Below, piece by piece: positions 22,625 through 30,142 of a DNA stretch of 45,038 nucleotides; position 1 is the stretch's first letter; each line of letters starts with the position of its first letter. The translations under genes were made by a program, and so were the position numbers. Source of the stretch: Spirochaetales bacterium (GTDB lineage Bacteria > Spirochaetota > Spirochaetia > DSM-2461); NCBI GenBank assembly GCA_016936115.1, contig JAFGPQ010000136.1:1-45038 (forward strand), given 5' to 3'. Under the pieces are notes generated by a model. It ran no database searches, was not told the origin of the DNA, and saw nothing but the letters and a program-made list of their open reading frames with translations.

Positions 22625-23888
22625 CTCTCTTCCTGTCCCTGGGAAAGAGTGAACACTCTTTGATATTGCCCAATCCCATGATTTTCTGCGTCAGCCTCTC
22701 AAGGCCTATGGCGAAACCGCCGTGGGGAGGACATCCGTATTTGAAGATATCCCCGTAGCCGCCCAGCTGCTCCTCGGTCATACCGAACCGGGGCAGGGTC
22801 TCCTTGAGCATGGCATACTCATTGATACGCCGTCCGCCGGTGGTGATCTCCAGTCCCCTGAACAAAAGGTCGAAGCTCATGGTTTTCGTTCCCTTGGGAT
22901 AGGTGTAGAAGGGCCTTTTCCGACGGGGAAACTCATTAACGAAGACAAGAGGCGTGCCGTGCTCCTCCTCTGACCAGGCGCAGAGGGCCCGCTCCCCTTC
23001 TGGGCTGATCTCAAATACTCTTCTATCCAGTTTGTCCCGGATGATCTGCTTCGCCTCGTCATGGGATATGACCGGAGCCTTGAGCACCTGATCGCCCGTG
23101 GGGCAGGTAGCACCCCAGGCTTCCATATCCTCCCGGTTATTCTCATTCACCCGGTCGAAGATATAGGCCAGTAAGCCCCGTTCCAGCTTGATGATATCCA
23201 TCTCCGATTCAATGAAGCCCATCTCCACATCCAGGGATACATATTCGTTGATATGCCGGGATGTTTCGTGCTTTTCCGCCCGGTAGGCATGGCCTATCTC
23301 GAAAACCCGTTCCAGGCCGGATGATACCATGGCCTGTTTATAGAACTGGGGCGACTGGGCCAGGAACACCTTCCGGTCGAAGTACTCCACAGAGAAAACG
23401 CTGGTCCCCCCTTCCGTGCCGGTGCCGATCATTTTGCTGGATTTGATCTCCGTAAAATCCCGTCCCCTCAGGTATTCGGCAAAATATTGCACCAGAGATG
23501 CCTGCAATCTGAAAATGGAAAGAATCTGGGGATTCCGCAGGGAGATCATTCGTTGGTCCAGTGTCAGTTCGATTCCCACCTTGCTGGGGTCCCCGTTTAC
23601 GGGAAAGGGCAGCTCCGCCGCGGCGGGCCCGAGGACATCAAAATGATCCAAAGCCAGCTCATAACCACCGGGGGCCTTGTCGTTGGCGCAAACCTTCCCG
23701 TATGCCCGGACAACGGTTTCCTGAGTCAGCTCCATCGCTTCGTTCGTCACGATCTGGCAACGGCCGGACCGGTCCCGCAGGATGATGAAAGTGACGCCCC
23801 CCAGATCCCTGATCCGGTGAATCCATCCGGACAGCATGATTTCCTTGCCCTCGTGGGCCTGTATATCCTTAACTAACGTACGTTCCAT
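22614..23888 (-). CDS. aspS: Aspartyl-tRNA synthetase, archaeal-type, probably non-discriminating (Asp-tRNA(Asp/Asn))
   Basis: At 424 residues it lacks the GAD insertion of ordinary bacterial AspRS (about 590 residues) and matches the archaeal/AspRS2 type. The OB-fold anticodon domain covers 1-100. Class II motif 2 is AYRAEKHETSRHINEY (201-216) and motif 3 is GFAIGLERLTQKIMG near the end. GWIHRIRDLGG carries His24 and KAPGGYEL carries Pro73. From memory, these correspond to the His28/Pro77 pair that marks non-discriminating AspRS2 of Deinococcus, with the same spacing of 49. Such an enzyme also makes Asp-tRNA(Asn), which GatCAB amidates. The gene follows gatB by 14 bases, in keeping with this. 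Confidence 0.92.
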   Translation of the reverse strand: MERTLVKDIQAHEGKEIMLSGWIHRIRDLGGVTFIILRDRSGRCQIVTNEAMELTQETVVRAYGKVCANDKAPGGYELALDHFDVLGPAAAELPFPVNGDPSKVGIELTLDQRMISLRNPQILSIFRLQASLVQYFAEYLRGRDFTEIKSSKMIGTGTEGGTSVFSVEYFDRKVFLAQSPQFYKQAMVSSGLERVFEIGHAYRAEKHETSRHINEYVSLDVEMGFIESEMDIIKLERGLLAYIFDRVNENNREDMEAWGATCPTGDQVLKAPVISHDEAKQIIRDKLDRRVFEISPEGERALCAWSEEEHGTPLVFVNEFPRRKRPFYTYPKGTKTMSFDLLFRGLEITTGGRRINEYAMLKETLPRFGMTEEQLGGYGDIFKYGCPPHGGFAIGLERLTQKIMGLGNIKECSLFPRDRKRVTP

Positions 23889-23902
23889 GATTACTCCCGC
23901 TT

Positions 23903-25342
23903 TCAGCGCAATTTTTCCGACAGGATCTTCTGTACCAGGGCCGGCGCGGCTCTGCCCCCGGTCTCTTTCATTATCTGACCGACCAGAAAACCCTTCTGCT
24001 TCTGCTCCCCTTCCCGTATGGCCTTAACCACCTCTTCGTTGGCGGCCATAACCTTCTCGATAACGGCACCGATGGCCTGGGGATCGCTTATCTGACTCAG
24101 ACCCTTCTCCTCTACAATCGCGGAGGGATCCCTGTCCTCTTCAAAAACATCGATAAGCACCTGCTTGGCGATTTTGCCGCTGATCTTACCATCATCCATC
24201 AGTTTGAGAAGCTCGGAAAATCGTTCCGGAGAGAGGGGGGACTCGGTCAGAGTCATGTTCAATAGATTCAGTTCTTTCTGCACATCCGAGGAGAGCCAGG
24301 TATAAACCGCCTGTGCATCGGCTCCCAGGGCCATGACCTGCTCAAAATAGTCCGCATTCACCTTTTCGTCATGGATGAATTCCGCCTGCTCCGAAGAGAT
24401 GCCGTATTTACGCATGATCTTGTGCTTGCGGGCCAGGGGCAGTTCCACCTGTTCCTTCTCCACATCCGCCATAAAGGAATCGTCCGGGCAGAAGGGAGGC
24501 ATGTCGGGCTCGGGAAAATAGCGGTAATCGTTGGCCATTTCCTTCGTTCTCATGGACTCGGTGATATCCCGGTTCTCATTCCAGAGGCGGGTTTCCTGAA
24601 TCAGCTTTACACCTTCGTCCAGGGCTTTGGCCTGTCGCTGGGCTTCATACTGCAGCCCCCGGCGGACAAAGCGTGGGGAGTTCATGTTCTTGAGCTCCAC
24701 CTTGGTACCCAGTCCGGCGCCGGGAGTGTTGATGGAGATATTCGCATCGCACTTCATGGAACCCTCATCCATATTGCCGTCGCAGACTCCCAGATAGCGG
24801 ACCATGCGGCGAAAGGCCCGTAGAAATGCCTCCGTCTCTTCGCCGCTTTTAAGATCCGGCTCAGTAACGATCTCCAGAAGGGGGTATCCCGCCCGGTTGA
24901 AGTCCTGCAGGGACATATCACCCGCATGGATCATCTTGCCCGCATCCTCTTCCAGGTGCACATCGTGTATGCGGATTTTCTTGATCTCATCGTTATATTC
25001 AAACTCCATGAATCCTTCCACGCCAACCGGTTCCTGAAACTGGGAGATCTGATAATTCTTGGGCATATCCGGGTAGAAGTAGTTCTTCCTTTCGAAATAG
25101 GTCTTGCGGCTCAGGCGGCAGTTCAGTGCCCGGGCCACGGTATAGCCCATTTTCATAGCCTTTTGGTTGACCGTGGGCAGCACGCCGGGATAGCCCAGGC
25201 AGACGGGACAGACATTCGTATTGGGCTCGTCACCGTAATTGGCCTTGCAGCCGCAGAACATTTTGCTTTCCGTCAGGAGGTGGATGTGTATCTCCAGTCC
25301 CACAAAGGTTTCGTATTTATCGTTTACCATGGTATCGCTCAT
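23903..25342 (-). CDS. gatB: Asp/Glu-tRNA amidotransferase subunit B
   Basis: GatB holds the kinase-like site that activates Asp-tRNA(Asn) or Glu-tRNA(Gln), and its tail grips the tRNA. It is 479 residues. Near the N terminus lie VGLEIHIHLLTESKMFCGC and NTNVCPVCLGYPG, the cradle domain with four Cys arranged as a zinc site; RKNYFYPDMPKNYQISQ follows. The C terminus carries the YqeY-like tail domain (LVGQIMKETGGRAAPALV). I chose the ATG at 25342, two bases after the gatA stop with GGAGGG upstream; the GTG at 25357 lies inside gatA. Third gene of gatC-gatA-gatB-aspS. Confidence 0.96.
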   Translation of the reverse strand: MSDTMVNDKYETFVGLEIHIHLLTESKMFCGCKANYGDEPNTNVCPVCLGYPGVLPTVNQKAMKMGYTVARALNCRLSRKTYFERKNYFYPDMPKNYQISQFQEPVGVEGFMEFEYNDEIKKIRIHDVHLEEDAGKMIHAGDMSLQDFNRAGYPLLEIVTEPDLKSGEETEAFLRAFRRMVRYLGVCDGNMDEGSMKCDANISINTPGAGLGTKVELKNMNSPRFVRRGLQYEAQRQAKALDEGVKLIQETRLWNENRDITESMRTKEMANDYRYFPEPDMPPFCPDDSFMADVEKEQVELPLARKHKIMRKYGISSEQAEFIHDEKVNADYFEQVMALGADAQAVYTWLSSDVQKELNLLNMTLTESPLSPERFSELLKLMDDGKISGKIAKQVLIDVFEEDRDPSAIVEEKGLSQISDPQAIGAVIEKVMAANEEVVKAIREGEQKQKGFLVGQIMKETGGRAAPALVQKILSEKLR

Positions 25343-25344
25343 TC

Positions 25345-26733
25345 CTAAGCCCTCCACTCTTCGCTGTAACCGGCCGGTCGGGGGGCGGGAAATTCCTTCT
25401 CCAGAGCTTCCGCCACCGTAAAGAGCCGTTCCTCGCCGCAGGGGGGAGCCATGAACTGAACCCCCACGGGAAGCCCCTTCTCCAGGGTTGAAGGAACGGC
25501 CAGTCCCGGTGAGCCGGTCATATTGGCCAGACAGGTGTAGACATCGGCCTGTTTCTGCTGGAAAGAGGTCAGTTCCGACTGGCCGTGATGAAAGGGGGCC
25601 GTGGGGAACACGGGAAGCATGATCACATCGCAGTCGGTAAAGATCTCGTCCAGTTCCTGCCGGATGAGGGTCCGGATCTTCTGGGCCCTTACATAATACT
25701 GATCCTGGAATCCGGACCGGAGGACGAAGGTTCCCAGCAGGATACGGGTTTTCACTTCCTCGCCGAAGCCCATGTTCCGGCTGTAGCGCATCAGATCGTC
25801 GGGAGATTCGGCGAATATGGGAGAAAGGCCGTAACGCATGCCGTTGAAACGGGCCAGGTTGGCGCTCGCCTCGGCGGTGGCGATGGTGTAATAGGCGGGA
25901 ACCACATATTCCATGGCGGGGATTTCGATCTCTTTTACAGCGTATCCCAACTTATTCAGCCGGTCTTTACTGACCCGATAGGAAGCGGCCACCTCCTCGG
26001 AAAGGCTCCCCTCTTCTACTTTCAGAACGCCCACGGTCTTAACTTCCGGGGAGACGGGATCGTAATCAATAGTGGTCTGGTCCATTCCATCCATGCCGCG
26101 TATGGCATGGAAGACGGTTCTCGTGGTATCCACCGTGCGGGCGCAGACGCCGCAGACTTCCAGACTGGAAGCATAGGCGGTCAGGCCGTAACGGGAAACG
26201 ACTCCGTAGGTCGGCTTCAGTCCGTATACGCCGCAGAATCCCGCAGGCTGTCTGACAGAACCGCCCGTGTCCGTTCCCAGGGCGAAGGGCACGATCCCCG
26301 CCGCAACGGCAGCGGCGGAACCGCCGGATGAACCGCCTGCGACCCGGGATGTATCATAGGGATTATTTGTTTTCTGCAGGGCCGAGTTGTCCGTGGACGA
26401 CCCCATTCCGAATTCGTCCAGATTGGCTTTTCCCATCACCAGGGCTCCGGTTTTCTGTAGATTGGCAACCCCGGTGGCCGTATAAGGGGCCTTCACGTAT
26501 TCCAGGATTTTAGATCCGCAGGTCAGCTTGAACCCTTCCACGGCGATATTATCCTTAACAGCGAAGGGTACGGAGGCGAGAATGCCCTCGGAGCTTTTGA
26601 TTTTGCCCGCTTCGGGGAGCTTCCATTCCAGGAGAGAACCGATTTTCTTTTCCCATCCCGTCACGTATTCCCTGTATTTTTTGGCCCGGTCCTGATCGGT
26701 CAGGACACTTTTCCAGCCATCTATGTCTTTCAT
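25345..26733 (-). CDS. gatA: Asp/Glu-tRNA amidotransferase subunit A
   Basis: GatA is the glutaminase (amidase-signature) subunit that supplies ammonia to GatB. It is 462 residues. The Lys-cisSer-Ser triad is complete: Lys60 in VPFAVKDNI, Ser135 in VAGGSSGGSAAA and Ser159 in GTDTGGSVRQPAG. The spacings equal those of the structurally known Staphylococcus enzyme (79/154/178). The remaining sequence is typical (GVYGLKPTYGVVSRYGL). AAGGA upstream supports the ATG at 26733. It lies 59 bases after gatC and is followed directly by gatB. Confidence 0.97.
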   Translation of the reverse strand: MKDIDGWKSVLTDQDRAKKYREYVTGWEKKIGSLLEWKLPEAGKIKSSEGILASVPFAVKDNIAVEGFKLTCGSKILEYVKAPYTATGVANLQKTGALVMGKANLDEFGMGSSTDNSALQKTNNPYDTSRVAGGSSGGSAAAVAAGIVPFALGTDTGGSVRQPAGFCGVYGLKPTYGVVSRYGLTAYASSLEVCGVCARTVDTTRTVFHAIRGMDGMDQTTIDYDPVSPEVKTVGVLKVEEGSLSEEVAASYRVSKDRLNKLGYAVKEIEIPAMEYVVPAYYTIATAEASANLARFNGMRYGLSPIFAESPDDLMRYSRNMGFGEEVKTRILLGTFVLRSGFQDQYYVRAQKIRTLIRQELDEIFTDCDVIMLPVFPTAPFHHGQSELTSFQQKQADVYTCLANMTGSPGLAVPSTLEKGLPVGVQFMAPPCGEERLFTVAEALEKEFPAPRPAGYSEEWRA

Positions 26734-26792
26734 AATTTTTCCTTGTTATGCGCTTGGTTGCCTTACGGCTTGGTATGAATACGACTCAGCTC

Positions 26793-27095
26793 TTACAAAA
26801 CGTTGGGAATGACGAAGAAGTCATCCTCCACGTCGTTGCCGTTTTCCATAATCAGGTTACGGTTGAAAGCATTATTGATATTATTATTGTTATTATTATT
26901 GAGGACATCCGCCCTGAGGCGATTCGTTTTCTGAAAGGCATGGGTTGTGGGCTCCAGACCGTCCACATCCAGTTTCGTCATCATTTCGAAGTAATCCAGC
27001 ATCCGGGCGATTTCTTCGCCCAAGCGGTCCACTTCGCCTTCCTCCAGCTCCAGCAGGGCCAGAGAGGCTGTCGTCAGCAGCTCTTCTTTGTTCAT
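26793..27095 (-). CDS. gatC: Asp/Glu-tRNA amidotransferase subunit C with an internal poly-Asn tract
   Basis: GatC is the small subunit that wraps between GatA and GatB. The first 66 residues are normal (LALLELEEGEVDRLGEEIARM, then the segment ending RLRADV). The C terminus also fits, with FFVIPNVL matching the family F-F-x-V-P ending. Between them, where relatives have a short Pro/Ala-rich linker, there are 13 Asn within 24 residues: seven Asn, Ile, two Asn, then scattered ones. The codons in the tract are nearly all AAT. The protein is 100 residues, slightly long for the family. It is the first gene of the operon. The tract lies in a surface linker, so the protein is probably functional. 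Confidence 0.93.
   Translation of the reverse strand: MNKEELLTTASLALLELEEGEVDRLGEEIARMLDYFEMMTKLDVDGLEPTTHAFQKTNRLRADVLNNNNNNNINNAFNRNLIMENGNDVEDDFFVIPNVL
26871..26900 (-). repeat. AAT trinucleotide repeat inside gatC
   Basis: Ten codons read (on the minus strand) AAT AAT AAT AAC AAT AAT AAT ATC AAT AAT, a slightly interrupted trinucleotide repeat that encodes the Asn run of GatC. Length change by slippage would stay in frame. No similar tract occurs in the rest of the window as far as I can see. Confidence 0.85.
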
Positions 27096-27142
27096 GGTTT
27101 TATACCGTCCTTAATAACCCGTCACATCGGGCAACAATAATA

Positions 27143-27148
27143 ATTATA
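27143..27148 (-). promoter_or_regulatory. Probable -10 box of the gatCAB-aspS operon
   Basis: The minus strand has a perfect TATAAT here, about 50 bases upstream of the gatC ATG. No good -35 hexamer is found at 16-18 bases, so the promoter may need an activator or use an extended element. The gap 27096-27250 holds this and the divergent promoter of the next gene. Confidence 0.4.
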
Positions 27149-27188
27149 CGAAGCCATTGTATAGATATAACGTCTTTTTGGCAATAAG

Positions 27189-27218
27189 TTGCCGCAGCCG
27201 GTTATGGCAGATTATAAG
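27189..27218 (+). promoter_or_regulatory. Candidate promoter for the SDR gene
   Basis: TTGCCG (27189-27194) and TATAAG (27213-27218) are 18 bases apart. The transcript would start near 27225, which excludes the in-frame ATG at 27221 and supports the start at 27251 behind AGGAGG. Confidence 0.4.
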
Positions 27219-27250
27219 ATATGATATATTTATATAATAGGAGGTATTCC

Positions 27251-28279
27251 ATGCGCGTACTGTTTATCGGCGGTTCGGGAACCATCAGTTCCGCCATTTC
27301 AAGGCAGCTTTTAAGCGAGGGGCATGAGCTCTATCTGTTGAACCGGGGCAACCGTTCCATCTTTTCGGGGGAGAATTTCCATCAGCTCAGTGCGGACATA
27401 AATAACCTGGAAAAGGTAAGGGTGCTACTGGGCGACCTGACCTTTGACGCTGTGGCCGATTTCATCGCCTTTGTTCCGGAGCAGCTGGAAAGGGATTACC
27501 AACTTTTCGCCGGCAGGACGGACCAGTTCCTGTTCATCAGTTCCGCTTCGGCCTACCAGAAACCCCTATCCGATTACCGCATAAACGAGGGAACTCCTTT
27601 AGCGAATCCCTATTGGGAATACTCCCGCAACAAGATCGACTGTGAAGACTATCTCATGAAGCAGTACCGGGAGGAGGGTTTCCCGGTCACGATTATTCGC
27701 CCCAGCCATACCTATGACGAGCGCTCCATACCCCTTGGCGTTCATGGTATTCAGGGAAGCTGGCAGGTGGCGAAAAGAATATTGGAGGGGAAGAAGGTCC
27801 TGATTCACGGGGACGGTACTTCTCTCTGGACTATGACCCACAACCGGGACTTTGCCCGGGCTTTCATTGGCCTTATGGGTAACATTCATGCCAGAGGCGA
27901 GACGGTGCAGATTACCAGCGACGAGAGTCTGACCTGGAATCAGATATACGAGGCTATCGCCTCGGCGCTGGACCGCCCACTGAACGCCGCCCATGTGGCC
28001 AGCGAATTCCTGGCAGCCTGCAGCGATTACGATTTCACCGGCGGTCTCATAGGAGACAAGGCAAACAGCGTGGTCTTTGACAACAGTAAACTGAAGAGGC
28101 TTGTGCCCGGGTTCGAAGCAAGGATTCGCTTTGATCAGGGAATCCGCATGACCGTGGATTATGTTCTGGCCCATAAGGAACTGCAGAAAGGGGATCCGGA
28201 ATTTGACCGCTGGTGCGATCTGGTTATCAAAGCAGACGAGGATGCCCGCTCGGCGGTTCTCTCCGCTATGAAGAAGTAA
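27251..28279 (+). CDS. NAD-dependent epimerase/dehydratase-like protein (extended SDR)
   Basis: This 342-residue protein has a Rossmann fold starting VLFIGGSGTISSAIS, an SDR-type variant of the GxxGxxG nucleotide loop, followed by LYLLNRGN, which suits NAD(P)H binding. The catalytic YxxxK is in EYSRNKIDCE, preceded by the Ser of FISSASAYQ. The C-terminal substrate half (about 190-340) includes LTWNQIYEAIASAL. It resembles the CSP41/sugar-epimerase-like branch; the substrate is unknown. I use the ATG at 27251 because AGGAGGT lies just upstream. The stop overlaps the end of the convergent J-domain gene by 14 bases. Confidence 0.85.
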   Translation: MRVLFIGGSGTISSAISRQLLSEGHELYLLNRGNRSIFSGENFHQLSADINNLEKVRVLLGDLTFDAVADFIAFVPEQLERDYQLFAGRTDQFLFISSASAYQKPLSDYRINEGTPLANPYWEYSRNKIDCEDYLMKQYREEGFPVTIIRPSHTYDERSIPLGVHGIQGSWQVAKRILEGKKVLIHGDGTSLWTMTHNRDFARAFIGLMGNIHARGETVQITSDESLTWNQIYEAIASALDRPLNAAHVASEFLAACSDYDFTGGLIGDKANSVVFDNSKLKRLVPGFEARIRFDQGIRMTVDYVLAHKELQKGDPEFDRWCDLVIKADEDARSAVLSAMKK

Positions 28280-28928
28280 TCAGAATACCCATGATTAGTG
28301 TGAGAAACTCATAAAGTTGGTGATATTTCTCATCATTCAGCCTCTCCAGCAAGGGAGGGGCGATCCTTTTTTCCAGAGTCCTCTTCACATGGGAGAGATT
28401 GTCCTCCCTTTCGTTCAGGCCGATGCGGCAGAGATCATAAACGAGAGGCTTCAGCCGTTCCCTGAGCAGGGGCTGTCTCAGATGGGCCAGATCATTGGGA
28501 GTCTTTTCCTGAAGTATCCTTTGATACTCCTCCATAGCCCCCAGAAAAATGCCCTCCCGATCGTACTGCCAGGAGAGGAATGAGGCTTTCATGAGAACGG
28601 GAAGTCTCTCAAGACGCTCTCTGTTCCGGGCGGATCGATTTTCGGGCAGCATGAGATTTTCCCATTCCAGCCAGTAATAGAAAAAATCCCGCCTATGATC
28701 CGGCTGTTTCGCAGGACCTTTTTCGCGCCCTTCGCAATGGCCCTCCAGATAGGCAAGAGCCTCTTCATACTGAGCGGTCAGCAGGATGAAAGCCCCCTCC
28801 CCATCGGGATTCCGGTCGGGATGCGTTCTGCGGGCGGCGGTACGGTATAATCCCTTCAGAGCGGAAAGTGAGGTGATCTTACCAGCTCCTATCATTTCTA
28901 AAAAGGGATTATCCCGGGGGTTTTCCAT
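28266..28928 (-). CDS. J-domain (DnaJ-like) protein
   Basis: The 220-residue protein has an N-terminal J domain (about 1-65): ALKGLYRTAARRTHPDRNP contains the HPD tripeptide needed to stimulate an Hsp70. The Gly/Phe and zinc-finger regions of DnaJ proper are absent. The C-terminal 140 residues are helical and charged, with no family I recognise (FFYYWLEWENLMLP, FLSWQYDREGIFLG). It is probably a specialised co-chaperone. It starts three bases after the stop of the C39-like gene, so the two are co-transcribed. Confidence 0.82.
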   Translation of the reverse strand: MENPRDNPFLEMIGAGKITSLSALKGLYRTAARRTHPDRNPDGEGAFILLTAQYEEALAYLEGHCEGREKGPAKQPDHRRDFFYYWLEWENLMLPENRSARNRERLERLPVLMKASFLSWQYDREGIFLGAMEEYQRILQEKTPNDLAHLRQPLLRERLKPLVYDLCRIGLNEREDNLSHVKRTLEKRIAPPLLERLNDEKYHQLYEFLTLIMGILITSS

Positions 28929-28931
28929 ATT

Positions 28932-29558
28932 CTACATCAATCCGGCCGGATAGATGACCCGGATGCCGTACAGATTCCGACCCGGGCCGGAACCCCATTT
29001 ATCGGAGATATGGTATACCGAGGAGAGACGGTGTTCATCGGGAAACTCCGGATCATTCATAAGAAAGTCATCATCTTCGTAGCCGGTCAGAACCACATAG
29101 TGGGGAGCTCCCCGATATTTCACTTCCCCGATCAGGGGGATTCCGTGATCCAGATAGTATCGTATGAGGATCAGATCGGCGGGCTGGGCCTGCCAGTCAA
29201 AGCGGGTATAGACATAACCGGCCCCGTATCCGGCCAGAGCGGGCCAGTTCAGTACCACTTCCCCCAGATAGGTGCTCCCCTCCCATCCGTCCTCAAAACC
29301 CCGGTTTCTTTTGAGCCAACTGTTCATATCGGCGGGTGTCCGGGGATTCTCGCCGAAATGGGAAACAACCATGGCTATGCAGGTCAGGGCGCAGCCGTGG
29401 GTACGGATCGTCAGTTCCGACTTATTCCCCAAAAGATCCTCTGCCCAGGGAGTATCCTTTCCCTGAGCGAAAAAGGGGACGTCCAGATGGACGGTCTGTG
29501 CCTGAAGGATAAAGAACGATCCCAGTGTGAAAAAAAGCAGTGTCATGACAGATTTCAT
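28932..29558 (-). CDS. Exported C39-like (papain-fold) peptidase family protein
   Basis: The 208-residue protein has a signal peptide (MKSVMTLLFFTLGSFFILQA, cleavage about residue 20). The mature part fits the peptidase_C39_2 pattern: catalytic Cys in RTHGCALTCIAMVV, His in PHYVVLTGYE and Asp in FLMNDPE. All three catalytic residues are present, so it may cut peptides outside the cytoplasmic membrane. I chose the ATG at 29558, which places the signal peptide at the N terminus. The open frame extends to 29630, but the extra segment would span the TATAAT box. Followed by the J-domain gene. Confidence 0.8.
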   Translation of the reverse strand: MKSVMTLLFFTLGSFFILQAQTVHLDVPFFAQGKDTPWAEDLLGNKSELTIRTHGCALTCIAMVVSHFGENPRTPADMNSWLKRNRGFEDGWEGSTYLGEVVLNWPALAGYGAGYVYTRFDWQAQPADLILIRYYLDHGIPLIGEVKYRGAPHYVVLTGYEDDDFLMNDPEFPDEHRLSSVYHISDKWGSGPGRNLYGIRVIYPAGLM

Positions 29559-29563
29559 GCCCC

Positions 29564-29643
29564 CATTATAACACACACTCACAGGATGAACTGTCACCCA
29601 AGTATGAAGTATCTGTTTTTTTTCCGACACCGGGTTATAATGG
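29564..29643. promoter_or_regulatory. Divergent promoters sharing a 10-base inverted repeat
   Basis: CCATTATAAC (29564-29573) and GTTATAATGG (29634-29643) are perfect inverted copies. Each contains a consensus TATAAT placed to drive the gene pointing away from the centre (29558 on minus, 29669 on plus). Neither has a convincing -35 hexamer. On the minus side the TATAAT ends only seven bases before the ATG. Confidence 0.45.
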
Positions 29644-29668
29644 ATATTCGTAAAAGGATCCTGCTGGC

Positions 29669-30046
29669 ATGTTTAAATTTTCTAAAACACGGGACGAGAT
29701 GACCTTTGAGGCAGACCGTCCCTATGTATGCAAAAATCTTTCTCCCTGGGAAATAGATCGGATAGGGAAATTTGTCCCCGAATTGAAAAACCCCTGCGTT
29801 GATGAATGGACCCTGACCCTGCTGCCCCGGGAACTGGGCTGGCTGGTAAAACCCCGTATCAAGCGGGTGGAGCTCTTCAATGAGGGATATGTTATCTTCT
29901 GGGAGGACGGTTACTTCCGGGAACTGGAAGGCCATGAAATAGACAAAATCCACGACTATATGAAAAACAGGACCACCTTTCGCCTGGAAACCATTGAGTA
30001 CCGGGATTTTCCGAAGAGTATTCAGGACATGTGGAAAAAGCGATAG
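29669..30046 (+). CDS. Hypothetical protein, 125 residues
   Basis: I do not recognise this family. It is a soluble, mixed alpha/beta protein with no signal peptide or membrane segment. Notable stretches are NLSPWEIDRIGKFVPELK, IKRVELFNEGYVIFWEDGYF and a basic C terminus (IQDMWKKR). It is rich in aromatic residues. AAGGA lies upstream of the ATG and a TATAAT at 29636-29641 gives a plausible promoter. The codon usage and intact frame suggest a real gene. ThiI follows 96 bases later on the same strand. Confidence 0.65.
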   Translation: MFKFSKTRDEMTFEADRPYVCKNLSPWEIDRIGKFVPELKNPCVDEWTLTLLPRELGWLVKPRIKRVELFNEGYVIFWEDGYFRELEGHEIDKIHDYMKNRTTFRLETIEYRDFPKSIQDMWKKR

Positions 30047-30058
30047 CCCACCCTATCC

Positions 30059-30134
30059 TCCCCTCCTGCGGGGGAAATGAAATTACTGTAACCGGGGAAA
30101 TCCCCCCTAGGAAAAGCACTCACAACTGTATAAA
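30059..30134 (+). promoter_or_regulatory. GC-rich hairpins and -10 box upstream of thiI
   Basis: TCCCC (30059-30063) can pair with GGGGA (30071-30075), and GGGG (30094-30097) with CCCC (30102-30105). The octamer GGGGAAAT occurs twice (30071 and 30094). A TATAAA at 30129-30134 lies only nine bases before the thiI ATG, and there is no ribosome binding site, so the thiI message may be nearly leaderless. The first hairpin has no T run and is a poor terminator for the upstream gene. Confidence 0.3.
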
Positions 30135-30142
30135 ATAGCCCT

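Noticed and set aside
26871-26900. Trinucleotide repeat considered as a sign of a broken gatC or assembly error
   Set aside because: The frame is intact, the normal GatC ending follows the tract, and one AAC and one ATC interrupt the AAT run, which argues against a simple artefact.
29559-29630. Longer N terminus for the C39-like protein
   Set aside because: It would put 24 residues before the signal peptide and span the TATAAT box; no ribosome binding site precedes it.
30059-30105. GC-rich hairpins before thiI considered as a riboswitch
   Set aside because: The stems are only four or five base pairs, no known aptamer pattern such as a TPP motif is visible, and the likely transcript start lies downstream of them.
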